Source: Magnolia sinica
Lineage: Eukaryota; Streptophyta; Magnoliopsida; Magnoliales; Magnoliaceae
NCBI RefSeq assembly: GCF_029962835.1
Contig: NC_080575.1
Location: forward strand, 42,136,336-42,200,335
Length of the DNA stretch: 64,000 nucleotides
Direction: 5' to 3'
A program made the position numbers and the translations under genes. The notes beneath the pieces were generated by a model, which was not told the origin of the DNA, did not search any database, and saw only the letters and a list, made by a program, of their open reading frames with translations. Numbering within the stretch: the stretch's first letter is position 1; each line of letters starts with the position of its first letter. Shown one piece after another: positions 12,408 to 23,862 of this stretch.

Positions 12408-13022
12408 TATTATGGGTAAAAATGAACTGACCAGATGAACAAACTTGAAGACTATGAATTGCTTGAGGGCCGAAAAATCACCCCGACCTTACCCTCGGGT
12501 ATCAACCTTGGCCTTAGAGGTTGGCCTCAACCAAAGACCTTGACCTCGGTTACCAACTTTGGAGGTCGGCCTCGGATATTGGCCTCGACCTTGGTTACTA
12601 ACCTTGGAAGTCGGCCCCGGTTACCGACTTCAGCCTTAAGAACTAACTTTGGAGGTCAACCTTGGATAACGACCTTGGCCTCGGGGTAGAAATACACTTA
12701 TAATATATAAAGATAAGATTATCTTCCTAAATATTTGGTATAAAGATAAGATTATCCTCTAAGATATTCGCAAGATATAAGGAAATCAATCATGACACGT
12801 CTGAAGGAAAATCTCTTCCGTAATACGCATTCACCATAAAGAGGCATTACCATATACGACACCACCCCAAAAGGCAATAAATAAGGACATATCATGACTT
12901 AGGCATCAGAGGGTCCCTGGCCTTAACTGGTGCCCCCAATGTCTTCTATTGTTTCATAATAAATCACAGGTACTCCAACGAGCAGGAGTTGAGGAAGGAT
13001 TGATCAGATTTCTACATCAACA
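12408..13022 (+). repeat. 5' LTR of gag-only element
   Basis: Starts TATTATGGGTAAAAATGAAC, where the first G of the expected TG has mutated, and ends TTTCTACATCAACA. Compared with its partner it lacks about 60 bp around the TATA/leader segment and part of the CCTCGG-rich repeat, so it is 615 bp against 725 bp. Confidence 0.88.
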
Positions 13023-13041
13023 ATTTGGCACCGTCTATGGG
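13023..13041 (+). other. Primer-binding-site-like sequence
   Basis: The sequence atttggcaccgtctatggg follows the LTR directly. It matches the TTTGGCGCCGTCTGTGGG junction usual in Tat-lineage elements, with a few changes. The same motif occurs on the other strand at 45688-45703. Confidence 0.8.
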
Positions 13042-13059
13042 AACGACATCAAAGTCATT

Positions 13060-14341
13060 CCTACTTTACCAAAAAACCACAATAGTGAAAGGAAGAAAGA
13101 GAGCTTTGGTTGCCATTGCTACAACTGTTACTACACTAGTGGAATAGTCCACAAACTAAGGAGATCCGTCTTCCCAACTTCAGGCTCATTCTACGCCTGC
13201 ACGCCCTGCGTAGCAGTCCTAAAACCGAGGAGGTCAGCTTGTCTCTCTGGAACATCAAGTCGATGTATTGACCAGTAACATTAATTGGATAATGCAGATT
13301 TTAGAGAGACAAAACCTAGCTCCTGACCAGGGGATAGATGCACGGGCAGCCACCGAGGTCTTTGCACCACCTCAAGTACCAGTCGACTTATAGAGAACCA
13401 AGCAACATCCTGGGCAGCTAAGACATGCGTCCTCCCACATCTCAGGAACTGCCACGCCCGCCAACTCCAACTTGCATCACACGTTGGAGAAGAAGAGGCA
13501 TGGAAAGGATCCCGAGGCGGTAGTCAAGAACAAGTGCCCCTAGAAGGCAGAACTCAAGGAACTGCGAGGTCAGGTCAGCGAAATCCGCAAAGCCTACCAC
13601 GTCCAAATACCGACCTCCATCAAGGCTATAATAGAGGAGATTAAGCCACCATTTACCGACAACATTATGAGAGCCCGACTCCCGGCGAAACTCTGAATGC
13701 CGCAAATCGCTCCCTACTCCAGGTTTAGCGATCTGGTTGAGCATTTGGAATCATTCAGGGCATAGATAGAGCTCCACGGTGCGTCAAGCTCGATTATGTG
13801 CTGAGCCTTCTCCCTGACTTTATTAGGGACTGCATGAAAGTGGTATAGGCAGTTGAAGCCAAGATCTATCAACTCCTTGACATAGCTCAGTAAAGATTTC
13901 ATCACTCAGTTCATCAGTGGAAAAGATAAGAGAAGCCATTGACCCACCTCCTTATGATCACTTAGAGGGAGGATGAGCTGCTAAAAGACTACATCATCCG
14001 TTTCAACGTTGAAGCTGTCCAGGTCGATGGTTATTTCGACCAGATACCTTTGACTGCCATGGTGGCTGGCCTTAAACGAGGGAAGTTCATATTCTCTATT
14101 GGTAAGAACCCCCCAACTACCCTCTCCAACATACTTAATCGAGCTAAAAAATATTCCAATGCTGAGGAGTTTTTTAGTTCATAAAGAGCTACTCGAGAAG
14201 GAAACAATTCGGCTAAGGATAGGAAGCGAAGGGAAGAAGGGGAGTCTTCTACCGTTAAAGCCAAAAGAAAGAAAGAGGACGACAAAGATTGAGGCCAGCA
14301 TACCTCGACATCAGATACTGAGAAGTGCGTCGACTGACTGA
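13060..14341 (+). pseudogene. Tat-type gag, degenerate
   Basis: A broken gag frame. The clearest blocks are ELKELRGQVSEIRKAYHVQI, then KPPFTDNIMRARLP, a stop in place of a residue, MPQIAPYSRFSDLVEHLESFRA (13550-13760) and, in a shifted frame, capsid segments to about 14340. These align by eye with the gag of the minus-strand Tat copy (45701-44703: KPPFTDDIMKAQLP, HIAPYSESSDSAKHLESFRA). Stops and at least one frame change make it non-functional. Confidence 0.8.
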
Positions 14342-14965
14342 CCTACTCAACTAAGAGAGACCTCCCTTTTTAAAAGGAAAAAATGTGCTCGTGATTTTAC
14401 TATTATATTTTCTACTACTTTATGGGCTTCTATAATAAAAGAACTATACAGTTTACTGAGGACTTTCTTTAGTACAAGAAAAAAATAGTCATCAACCAGT
14501 CATCCGACCCTTAGAGAAGATGTTGGACCACTAATTGGCAACGCTACTCGAACTACATGACTGATTATGAGGGCTTCCCTTAGTGTAAGGGAAGAAAATC
14601 CTCCACTGTGAATTCTAATATAAAAGAACCTCCCCAGGTCAGGGGAGGAGAATTTCTTTCAATTCCCTGCTATCCGACCTTGCGATCAACTATGAGGACT
14701 TCCCTTAGTATAAGGGAAGAAAATCCTTCTACTGAGTGCTCGACCTACTAATATGGGAACGACTAGGACTTCTCTCAGTTTAAGGGAAGACAAGTCTCTC
14801 CTATTAATTCTACCATACGTGATTTACCATTGAACAATCGACTTATTGATCTTAGCCCTACTCCATCTGACCTCTTGACCTCTTCAGTGCAAATCATCAC
14901 AAAGTGTTAGTCCCCACTAACTTACTTCTCGAGCTGCTGAAGAATGTTTGAAAGTAGGGAGCTAC
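14342..14965 (+). other. Untranslated 3' internal region with polypurine tract
   Basis: Contains short internal repeats of a GACTTCCCTTAGTATAAGGGAAGA-type unit (around 14460, 14570, 14700 and 14770), each able to form a small stem. It ends in the purine-rich tract gaaagtagggagc (about 14950-14962) just before the second LTR, the expected plus-strand priming site. Nothing coding is seen. Confidence 0.65.
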
Positions 14966-15690
14966 TGTTATGGGTAAAAATGAACTAACAAAATGAATAA
15001 ACTCGAAAACTATGGATTGCTTGAGGACCAAAAAATCACCCTAACCTCACCCACGGGTACCAACCTCGGCCTCAGAGGTCGGCCTCGACCAAAGACCTCA
15101 GCCTCGGAGGTCGGCCTCAACCAAAGACCTCGGCCTTGGAGGTCGACCTCGACCTCGGTTACCAACTTTGGAGGTCGACCTCGGATATCGGCCTCAACCT
15201 CGGTTACCAACTTTAGAGGTCGGCCTCGAATACCGACCTCGACCTCAAGAACCAACTTTGGAGGTCGGCCTCAAATACCGACCTCAGCCTCGGGATAGAA
15301 ATACACATATAATATATAAAGATAGGATTATCTTCTAAGATATTCGCTATAAAGATAGGATTATCCTCCAAGATATTCGCAGGATATAAGGAAATCAATC
15401 ACGACACGTCTGGAGGAAGATATTTTTCGTAATATGCATCTACTATAGAGAAGCATTCCACATATGACACCACCCCAAAAGGCTATAAATAAGGACTCCG
15501 CCTACGGTGAAAGGTACACATACAACACTTGATTCTTCTACTACTCCTGCAAATCCATATCATGACTTAGACATTGAAGGGTCCCCAGCCTTAATCGGCA
15601 CCCCCAATGTCTTCTCTTTTTTCATAATAAATCATAGTTACTCCGGCGAGTAGGAGTTGAGGAAGGATTGACTTGATTTCTGCATCAACA
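14966..15690 (+). repeat. 3' LTR of gag-only element
   Basis: Starts TGTTATGGGTAAAAATGAAC and ends TTTCTGCATCAACA. A TATA box (tataaata) is at 15484-15491. Between about 15045 and 15295 it is built from diverged tandem repeats of a CCTCGGAGGTCGGCCTCGACC-like unit that read through in one frame without stops, a composition effect and not a gene. Confidence 0.9.
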
Positions 15691-15695
15691 CAAGC

Positions 15696-16422
15696 CATTC
15701 ATGAAGTCATCCAAGCCAATGATGCTCGGCCGAAGGATATTGTCCTCTATCGGCTGACCTCTCACTATATTATCAAAGAGGTCCCATGATCAAGACACCA
15801 AGGACCAAGGTATATGGGGCCGACTTCATGATCAGAATAAAGAGGCTTGAAGAAAGCCTAAAGGAACCAATGAGAGTTGTTTTGTGAATTTGGCTGAATT
15901 AGAGGAATCGGATGAGGAAGATAGTTTTGAGTTTGAAGAAAAGGAAGATATTTGACCACAGATCCAGGATCCACTGGTCGAAATTAACTTGAGGATGGAT
16001 CATGATCCAAAACCAACGTTCATAAGCAACTTGTTGTAACCTCTCAAGAAGAAGAAGTTGACGAATTTAGTTTTGGAGTTCGTTGATTGCTTCATGTGGG
16101 ATTAACATGAAATTCCGGGGCTTGATAGATCCCTTGTCGAACATAGATTACCCACAAAAGAAGGTTATCGACTGTATAAGTAGCCGCTTAGGCAGATGAT
16201 GGTCGAAGTCACCCTTAAGATCAAGGAGGAGATCGAGCGACTCCTAAAAGCTGGTTTCATACCACCAATCAAATATGCGGAATGGATGTTAAATATGGTC
16301 CCGATGATGAAAAAGAATGGTAAGTTAAGAGTCTGTATCGGCTTCAAAAATTTGAATCTGGCTACACTAAAAGATGAATATCCCATGCCAATGGCCGATC
16401 AGCTTATTGATCGGCTCACTGT
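15696..16422 (+). pseudogene. Tat-like gypsy reverse transcriptase N-terminus (part 4)
   Basis: After the TSD the split element resumes, with a linker containing stops and then the RT entry region. Blocks are VEHRLPTKEGYR-like, VTLKIKEEIERLLKAGFIPP, a NMVPMMKKNGKLRVCIGFKNLN block and DEYPMPMADQLIDRL (16196-16425). These match the RT finger domain (K-x-G-K-x-R-x-C-x-D/G-x-x-x-L-N). Homology stops abruptly at about 16423, where sequence shared with a copia LTR begins. The palm with the catalytic aspartates is absent. Confidence 0.82.
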
Positions 16423-16536
16423 GTCTTTAATCTTCATTTTTCAAGGGTTCAACCAACTCACTAACACATGGAATCATGCGATTGACAAATAGGTGTGGAA
16501 TCATGTGATTGACAAATAGGTGTACAAATCAATACA
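16423..16536 (-). repeat. Truncated LTR fragment of minus-strand Sirevirus-like copia element
   Basis: About 110 bp matching 34954-35040 (shared words gtgtctttaatctt, caagggttcaac, gattgacaaataggtgtacaaat). On the minus strand this is the first part of an LTR. It sits just past a polypurine tract, as a 3' LTR should, but the rest is missing at the junction with the gypsy RT. A local tandem duplication of about 28 bp (gattgacaaataggtgtggaatcatg-like) lies at 16476-16520. Confidence 0.7.
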
Positions 16537-17317
16537 CTAAAAATCTCCCCTTTGTCAATTACGTGATAAGAACCTAACCTAGACCTTGTCATGGTCTATA
16601 CTAATGAAAAATAACTAAAATTATTACATGTCAAGTATAAATATTTACAAATCTACTACTGATAAGACATGTAAACTCTTGCATTGCTCCCCCTCAAATG
16701 TTCCCTCTATCTCCATCAATTCCTTGCAACAACAAAGAGAATATATAAAATAAACTTCAACTTGTTTTAGTGGGACTTGATATTTTTCTCCCTTTTTGTA
16801 AGTATTTAACAAAGAGGTAATTCCATAGACATACCAATTAAGCATAGAAAATAGAAATCTTTATAAGTCATACATTTTCTTATAAGCACATACCGACTAG
16901 AAAATATGGTGCATATAAACATAAAAAACATAGAGCATGCATATTATGATCATTTAAAAAAATATACTATTTGAAATATCAATGACCAGTGATAGTCTAG
17001 CAATAAACTTATGTTACTTAAAATTAAGCAACTTTACATCTTAACTATCAAAAAGAAAATGAGGCTATAATCCTCGAATTTACCTACTAAGCACAAAATG
17101 AGGTTAAAAGTCTGATTTACCTATATGCTCAACAAAGAGGCCATATTCCTCAGATTTTACTATTGGGCTTACTCAATGAGGTTTGAATCCTTAGATTTAA
17201 CTATTAAGCCCACAGGGACTTTCTAAGGTCACCTATTGAATGTGTTATGGTTTCCCAAGTCTTTAAGGAAGGAAATTGTGGTGGGGGCCATTAAAACACG
17301 TAAGTTTCTAAGGCCTT
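16537..17317 (-). mobile_element. 3' internal region of minus-strand Sirevirus-like element, with polypurine tract
   Basis: At 16541-16572 the minus strand reads a TCACGTAATTGACAAAGGGGAGA-type motif split here as cacgtaattgac plus aaaggggagattt. It is nearly identical to the polypurine-tract context of the other Sirevirus (31059-31082). The rest is AT-rich and non-coding, with diverged repeats of a CAATGAGG..TTGAATCCTCAGATTTA..CTATT type around 17050-17220. The region is cut at 17317 by giant LTR C. Confidence 0.65.
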
Positions 17318-20300
17318 TGTCACGCCCTAGTTTTCAAAATCTAAGTATAGATTTCGTTTCCTAAAAACCCGAGTGTTAATTAATCAAGTAATTGGAAATA
17401 TATCAAAATCAGAGTGTGATAGCATAAACCAAGCGTAGATAAACATCACATAATCAAATATCAAGATCCAGGTCCACTCAGCTGGGGACCTTAAGTACAA
17501 AACTCAAAGTGTCAAATGTATCAAGACAAACTAAGAAAGAAATGCTGCAACTACTGATTAAGTCCATAATATTCTGCCGCCTCCTGACGCGGCTCCTCCT
17601 CATAGTATCCCTCCTCCAGTCTTACTGCAATAGCATCGGAACATGTGTCATAGTCGTCCTCACCTAAACCTACGTTCTCTGTAAGGTTGAATATTTGATG
17701 AATGAGTGGCCAACTCAGTGTGAATTCCCCTCAAGATTACACACCGCTGCCTTAGACAAGTATGATTTTAAAACATAACAAGGTATACAAAATAAAACAA
17801 ATACAGTCTTATGTAATGCATTGATGTATGAGTGCACATCAACTGGGGATGCTCATCCAATTGGCTTTTGGGCAAAACTCATGCATGTAGCCGGTCACCA
17901 GCAAAAGTACATCTCGTATATGCATAATGCCAGACTCACTGAAAGTGGGTCGATAGCGATGGTTTAGGAGCTGGCAAAACGATACCACGACTAAGGGCAC
18001 GTACTACAATATCTAGAATTAGCCACTCATCATCGCCTGTATGCTATGAATGCATGATTAATCCAACCTTTATTATTCCAATTACAACTAGCCTATTTAA
18101 GATAGCCCAAGGTCACTACAAGGGGTTTATCGCCCAGCGTAAGCCAACAGTTCAGGCATAGTGTCCCATTCTCACCATCTTCGGCTCATGAGGCTCCCAC
18201 CTTATGATGTTTAATGAAAGCCATCGACTAGTGGTCAATCAAATTCAATGTGTGGTAATCACCATCGCATGATTATATGGGAATGAACCATCAAATCTAC
18301 ACTGGCAAATATCAAATTATGGGACAAATGCAAAGTCAAAGCGATAAGAGGTCGTACGGGGTAAATACTAAAGCGAAGTGGTAAATGGGTTGTATAGGGT
18401 AATATTAAATCAGAGCGGTAAATTATCATTCCCAAAGTCTCATAGATATAACAATCTATGGATGGTGCACCCGCGTTAATGTTCCACTACAAAAGGTAAC
18501 CTCCAAGTCAAGGGTCCATTTGTTAACACATTCCATCTCATTACATCATAAGTATGGATCTACATACACAAGTGGAGTTTTCCCCACTAGTTGATGTAGT
18601 AAATTTAAATTCTATATGCGACTTACGAACAACTTATTGAAGTATAGGGACACAGCATGCAAGATATGTGTAAAGATCAAATTCTTAACTATGATTAAGG
18701 CATAAGTTATCAATTAGAATGGAAATTTAGAACATAAGGCATGATGGCTATTGCATGTGAACATAATTTACAAGTTATCGATTAAAATAGAAACTTAATA
18801 GGCAAGGTTTAATGGCTATGTGAACTAGGGTGCACACGGGTCGGTTCGGTCTAGTTTTAGGGTGAAACCGAAACCGAGCCGTTCCTAACGGTTTTGCAAC
18901 TATTGGAATCGGAACCGGACTATTAGCACCTTAGAACCGAACCGGAACCGAACCTGAAGAATGGTTCGGTCCTGGATCGGATCCATGGTTCTGGGCTTTT
19001 AAAAATCCAGCCCAGTTAATTGATTTGAAAAAAAAAAAGATGAAATAGAAGAAAAAGAATAATGCGGGAAGACGAGATCGAAAAGATTGAGAAGATAATT
19101 CAGTTCGATGAAACCCTAACCTTACAATGCGGGAAGACGAGATCGAAAAGATTGTGTTTGCTCTTACCTTAAATCGATAAAACGGGAAGTGAGAAAGTAG
19201 AAGAAACCCTAGATCCGATGCAAATGCGATAACCGAACGGGTCTGCCTTTAAAAACGTGAGCTCGTTGAGATCTGTGAATTCAAAGGAGAGCTCTCTCCT
19301 CCAGCATGTAAAGTGAGAGAGAGAGAGAGATATGGAAAATCGGTAGTAAGGTTTTCTGAGAGAATCAAGGGAGCGGGTCGGAGAAAAATTCCAGAACTTT
19401 TACCTTTATCGTTGCTGCTGGGTGTTGGAAGAAGGAAGAAAGGAAAGAAGATAAACACAAAGGACAAATGTCATGGAAGCAGATTGGGAAAGGGAGAGGC
19501 TAAGAGAGAGAGAGAGAGAGGGCAGAGGGAGTGCGGCGAGAGAGAGGGCCGAGGGCAGGGCTATGCGGCGAGAGGGCAGGGTGTTAAAGGACTTAGGAAA
19601 ATTAGGGTTTTTTTAGTTTTAAACTACCTTGGATCAATGGTTCGGAGCCACAGTTCCTGTCATGGATCGGTTCTACGGTTCGAATCTACAGTTCGGATCA
19701 ACGGTTTGGATCAACGGTTCGGTTCGGTTCGGTTCTACAGGACCCTAAACCAGAACCGATTTGTAATCAATAGTTCAGAAAATTTGATAACCGAAATCAA
19801 ACCATTAGCACCCTAGAACCGGACCGATCTAACGGTTCCGGTCCGGTTACACGGTTCCAACGGTTAGATGTGCACCCCTAATGTGAACATGGTATATAAG
19901 CTATTGACTATAGATCAGTGTGAGCCGTTATGATTTGGTAACAAGTATAAATTATCATGAGTTCTAAGATAAAATATAAACCATCCTTAAACTATTTTGG
20001 AAATGGAAAGCTCGAAGGGAGGAAGTCATCACCTAACCTTATAGCTTGATTTAGTAGCAGGCTATCTTGCCTTCAGGCTATTCTTCGCCCTAATTAACGC
20101 AATTCTTTCTGTCACGCTTGATTTGATGAAGATTTGGGATAAAAAGGTCCTGTAGCTATAATGGAATTAGCAACTACATATATTACAAACTTCTTATCCT
20201 ATGAGTTAGTTAGGCTTTACCTGTGTGCAAACCCACTATGGTTTGGACCGCAAGTCAGACTCAGTTGATCCTTGCCCTAAAATGAGGAGTAGACTAGGTT

Positions 20301-22825
20301 AGTTTCGAGTCTGAGTCGACTCAACCGAGGTGAGTCAATTGAGGCCATCCTCATGGGATGGAGCACGTATGTGGTTAGAGGCCTGGGCCCCTGATCACTT
20401 GGTCGTTCATGAGTTGGGCCGGGCCGAACCATCTGTAGTATTTAGGCCCATGAGCCATGGAAAATGGTCATTCCAGCTGGTGGCAGATCTATGGGACTAA
20501 GTTCAAACTCGACTCAACCCAGAGTCCACTAAGACGATCGGGTTTGGCCTTACATCTAACGAGTTAGCTTCCCCATCTTAGGCATACCACTCCGAGCTTT
20601 CCTTGCTACATCGTGCTAGTCAGGCTGGAACGAGCTAGAAGTCAGTCGTGTTTCAATGGCATCCCAGCATAAGACGCGGTGGGGTGATGATTGGCTCATT
20701 TTAGTCGATACATATATGGGAGCATTTAGGCGTTACCTGGGTTCTTTCAAGCGTCTGCTGAGTCGACTCAGAGCCTTGCACAACTACTACACTGGCTTGG
20801 ATAACACCACACCTGGTAACAATAGCTCAGCACCTGAAACTTGCTAGAACGAGTTCAGTGATGAGTTCCACCTAACAACTCTCCTTTCCCGATTGAACTG
20901 CTAGCCTCTGGCAAGGATGGATGATCATTGGGAGAGTCTTGACTATGGAGTTCATTCCTCGGGTTCCCATGAAGGATCCAACTACTTGTAACTAGGTGAA
21001 ACAGCACCTCATTACACCTGAGTGGACCGGGAACGGACCGAATCAAAATCAGTGGTTCAGCAACACCTCACAGTCTCCTCAGAGGCCAGGCTCTCTCACT
21101 CTCTTCCTCTCTCTTTCTTTCTACTTCCTATTTTCTCACCCTCTTTTTTCTCCTTGATTAACTGGTGGGAATCCCAAGGTGAGCAGTCCCCATTTATAGC
21201 CGCGAAGCTTGCTCTAACCGTCCTAATGAATAGTCGAGATGGGTGCGGCTGTACACATGCCCTCATCTCAGTTTTTTACATGCACGGGACCAATCCATTG
21301 TAAGGGATGGATTCCTGTCACCGTGGCCCACTGGAAAAGTATTTTTGATCAACCAATGGAGCCCATGCCATCCCAGTGGGTTACCCAGCTTAACGGAGAA
21401 GATGACATGGCTGAAAATGGTGGAGTTTTGTTTATGGCCTATCAGCGTGATTTGGTCCATTTGAATGGGTCAGATGGGGCCATTAATCATTATAGGGCCC
21501 AATTTTCCCACCAATCATCGTCGTTTCTATATATCTCACGAGATTTTCACCCTTCATGGTTTTCTCGTGAGACGAGAAACTCTCTCCAATAGATTCGTTG
21601 CTGCCCTAGAGGGGACAACTGAGATTGATCTACTGAGCCTAGTGGGAGGTCCGGATCACGCTAGCTCAAGTTTTCTGAAGTGGAAATGTTTCCCACGCCT
21701 TTCTGTTGCACAGTCGAGTGCTTGCCCATTCTTAGAACTAAAACGAGCGCTGAGAAGCATCCTTAATGAATGGTTGGGATTGAAAATGGGTTATTGCCTT
21801 GGATCGCCAATGTGGCAACCATCCACCCCTCCCTCTTTGGAAGAACCCCGACGTATGCCCTTGTTTGGCTCCTGCTTGAGTGCATGCATGCTTACATGGG
21901 CCCAGATGGTCGATGAGGGTTTGATCGTCCAGGCCCCTTCTTCCCGTTGGACAACTTAAACCATGTGGACGACAGCCCAAAGTGGGCCACCATGTGATCA
22001 AGATGGACATCCATCTGTTTTGAATTAGTCCCAAGCGGGAAAATGGGAGAAAATCCCTTCGCCGTGGGATTTGTCGGGTCAGCGGCTGTTTTGACCGAGT
22101 CAGCAGTCCAGTGGACCTCATGCACGTTGCCCACGATGTACACACACACACACTGGTGTGGGCCCCATTACGATGAAGTTGTAGATTCCACACCGCTTAT
22201 TTTGTTTGGGGGGCCTTATTCAAGATCTCGGGCCACGATCAAGTTGATCTAAGGCTTTGTGGTCCATTCATTATGGCCGGGACATCCGATCATGGGTTTT
22301 TTTTCCTGATCTAAGCACTAGATCACCCCAAATTTGAACGTCAACACTCAGAAAGGGTCCCAAGGGTCATTGGTACGTTTGGGCCCGACTATCCCATCTA
22401 TCGAAAACTTTCGATATCATCATTTGCACTGCTCTACTTCTTACATATGTGTAAACTTTTATATTCATTTGTTTGTCTATTTGTTTGTAGGGTCTGCCCA
22501 TGATCAGGGTCGTTGACGTTGAACCATCTGTACAACCCCTAGGCACCTCTGTCCCTCGAGTGTCTCATGGTTGGTCTTCAATGGTCGACTTAGGGAGAAA
22601 TCGATCCATGGGGTGACCTCGGAGCCGAAGTAATTAATGAATGTCCTAATTTGTCTCTAAGGGGTTTTCGATGCCTTGCCAGGTGTTAATGAAGGTTAGA
22701 CGACTCGATAAAGGTTATCCCTACTGTCTTGGTTTAGTCTAGATTTATTCGTTAATTAAGTTCCGGATTATACTAATCCAGATTTTAATGGTAACACCCG
22801 TGTACCAAAGATGTGGGATGTTACA
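17318..22825 (+). mobile_element. Giant solo-LTR-like element C (TSD GCCTT/GTCTT)
   Basis: Starts TGTCACGCCC and ends GGGATGTTACA. The 5-bp flanks are GCCTT (17313-17317) and GTCTT (22826-22830), differing by one base. After subtracting the nested hAT element (1055 bp plus 8-bp TSD) the unit is about 4.4 kb, similar to element A, with which it shares several blocks. No coding region, PBS or LTR pair is seen. It is inserted in the minus-strand Sirevirus between its gag and its 3' end. Stretches with no further feature: 17400-18800 and 19900-22800, the latter with GAGTCGACTC-type words near 20320-20340 and 20760. Confidence 0.78.
18826..19880. mobile_element. Non-autonomous hAT element (8-bp TSD ATGTGAAC)
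   Basis: The ends TAGGGTGCACA and, inverted, TAGGGGTGCACA form terminal inverted repeats. A perfect 8-bp direct repeat ATGTGAAC flanks it (18818-18825 and 19881-19888), the size typical of hAT insertions. Both subterminal regions are dense in CGGTTCGGTT/AACCGAACCG words, as expected for transposase-binding subterminal repeats. A direct duplication of about 29 bp (aatgcgggaagacgagatcg...) lies at about 19061 and 19127, and GA repeats at 19315 and 19506. No transposase frame exists, so it would be mobilised in trans. Confidence 0.88.
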
Positions 22826-23498
22826 GTCTTCATTACTAGGGAAGTCTCCTTAATTGGATTCGGACTCATCCGTATCATCTCATGTTGCCGCCATAACCTT
22901 TCCTTTGGATCTTACTTTGTTAGTGTATTCGGAGGCAACATGTCCATTACCCTCATAGTTATGACATTTGATATATATATATATAGTCTTTTTGAAGAAT
23001 TTACCTATGCACTTCTCAGCCATTTTTCCATTATTGTCACAACTCTTCCCTCTACTAAACTTGAGAAATTTCTTAAAATTTTCTATTTATCTCCAATATG
23101 TCCCACGCTTCCTTTCTCATTTCACATGTGCAAATACATTTAAATTCATTAGGAAAAACCACACAATAAATCGTATTGAGAGCTATGGCATCATAGGTAT
23201 ATCGAGTTCTCTCATTCGCACTCCATTTGAATTAATCTTTGGGAGTGCTAATGGTTCTACCTACACCATGACTTCTTTCATGGGCATAGTCCATCCTTGT
23301 TTAACAATAGCTCAAACCATAGGGTTAATCAATCTCAAGAATACCCTTATTCTATCCTTCCAATAGGGGTAGCTAGACCCATAAAAATACAGTGGTCCTG
23401 TGATACACTCCCCTCATGGGTAGACATAATTCCAAAGCTCTTTCGGATCTTACTATAAACGGTTAAGTCCTTGAAGAATAACCCATTCTGATACTAAT
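22826..23498 (-). pseudogene. Minus-strand Sirevirus-like gag remnant with primer-binding site
   Basis: On the minus strand the start of a copia internal region is visible. A PBS-like ttagtatcag (about 23486-23497, complementary to initiator Met tRNA with one change) follows the LTR. Further on are gag-like segments, including degenerate CCHC knuckles (a C-H-N-Y-E-G-N-G-H-V-A-S-E block near 22945 and C-F-E-C-G-K-V-R-H near 23115). Stops and shifts are frequent. The + strand open frames here are mirror artefacts. Confidence 0.6.
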
Positions 23499-23862
23499 TG
23501 AAATTTTGTGGATTGTCTACCATGGCACATGACGAAGCTTGGCAGAGCTTAAAATTGCGACTAAGCCCTGGGGGGTGAATAGGACTACTTAAAAATTCTT
23601 GCCTAATTAATATAATATACCAAATTAAACTAAGAAGGAAAATAACACTTAGGCTTTCAAGCCAAGTGGGTCCAATCACTTAGACCAAAAATAATACAAT
23701 AGTAAGTAACTAGTAAATAGAGAGACTGTAACTTGTGTGTGCTTTTCGAGTTAAGAGCCTTGCTTACAATTCGATTCAAGCATTTGTATATTTTAACTAA
23801 AAAATCACATAAGCATAAATAGAATTGTGCTCAATTTACAATCACAAATATAAGCATGTATA
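23499..23862 (-). repeat. 5' LTR of minus-strand Sirevirus-like element, first segment
   Basis: On the + strand it starts tgaaattttgtgg, the complement of the LTR's 3' end. It runs to the GTATA duplication at 23858-23862, where the second Sirevirus is inserted. It continues at 33471. Together the two segments give an LTR of about 1.9 kb. Confidence 0.72.

Larger units (their letters stand above)
12408..15690 (+). mobile_element. Gag-only non-autonomous Tat-family element (TR-GAG type)
   Basis: Two direct LTRs (12408-13022 and 14966-15690) enclose about 1.9 kb holding only gag-like sequence. The 5-bp flanks are CAAGA (12403-12407) and CAAGC (15691-15695), a TSD with one difference. Directly after the first LTR is a primer-binding-site-like stretch, and a purine tract precedes the second. 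No protease, RT or integrase is present, so the element would depend on an autonomous Tat relative such as the minus-strand copy at 36.6-46.4 kb, whose gag it resembles. It interrupts the gypsy element between its protease and RT. Confidence 0.87.

Noticed and set aside
15010..15298. Open frames of about 80-100 codons with GRPRPKTSAS-type repeats
   Set aside because: They lie within an LTR and reflect a CCTCGG-rich tandem repeat. The same stretch is present, shorter, in the partner LTR.
21239..22193. Overlapping frames of 117-164 codons on both strands
   Set aside because: No recognisable motifs, opposite-strand overlap, and position within giant LTR unit C argue against coding.
22811..23366. 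+ strand frames of 110 and 132 codons with hydrophobic peptides
   Set aside because: They are the mirror of a minus-strand copia gag remnant carrying zinc-knuckle traces.
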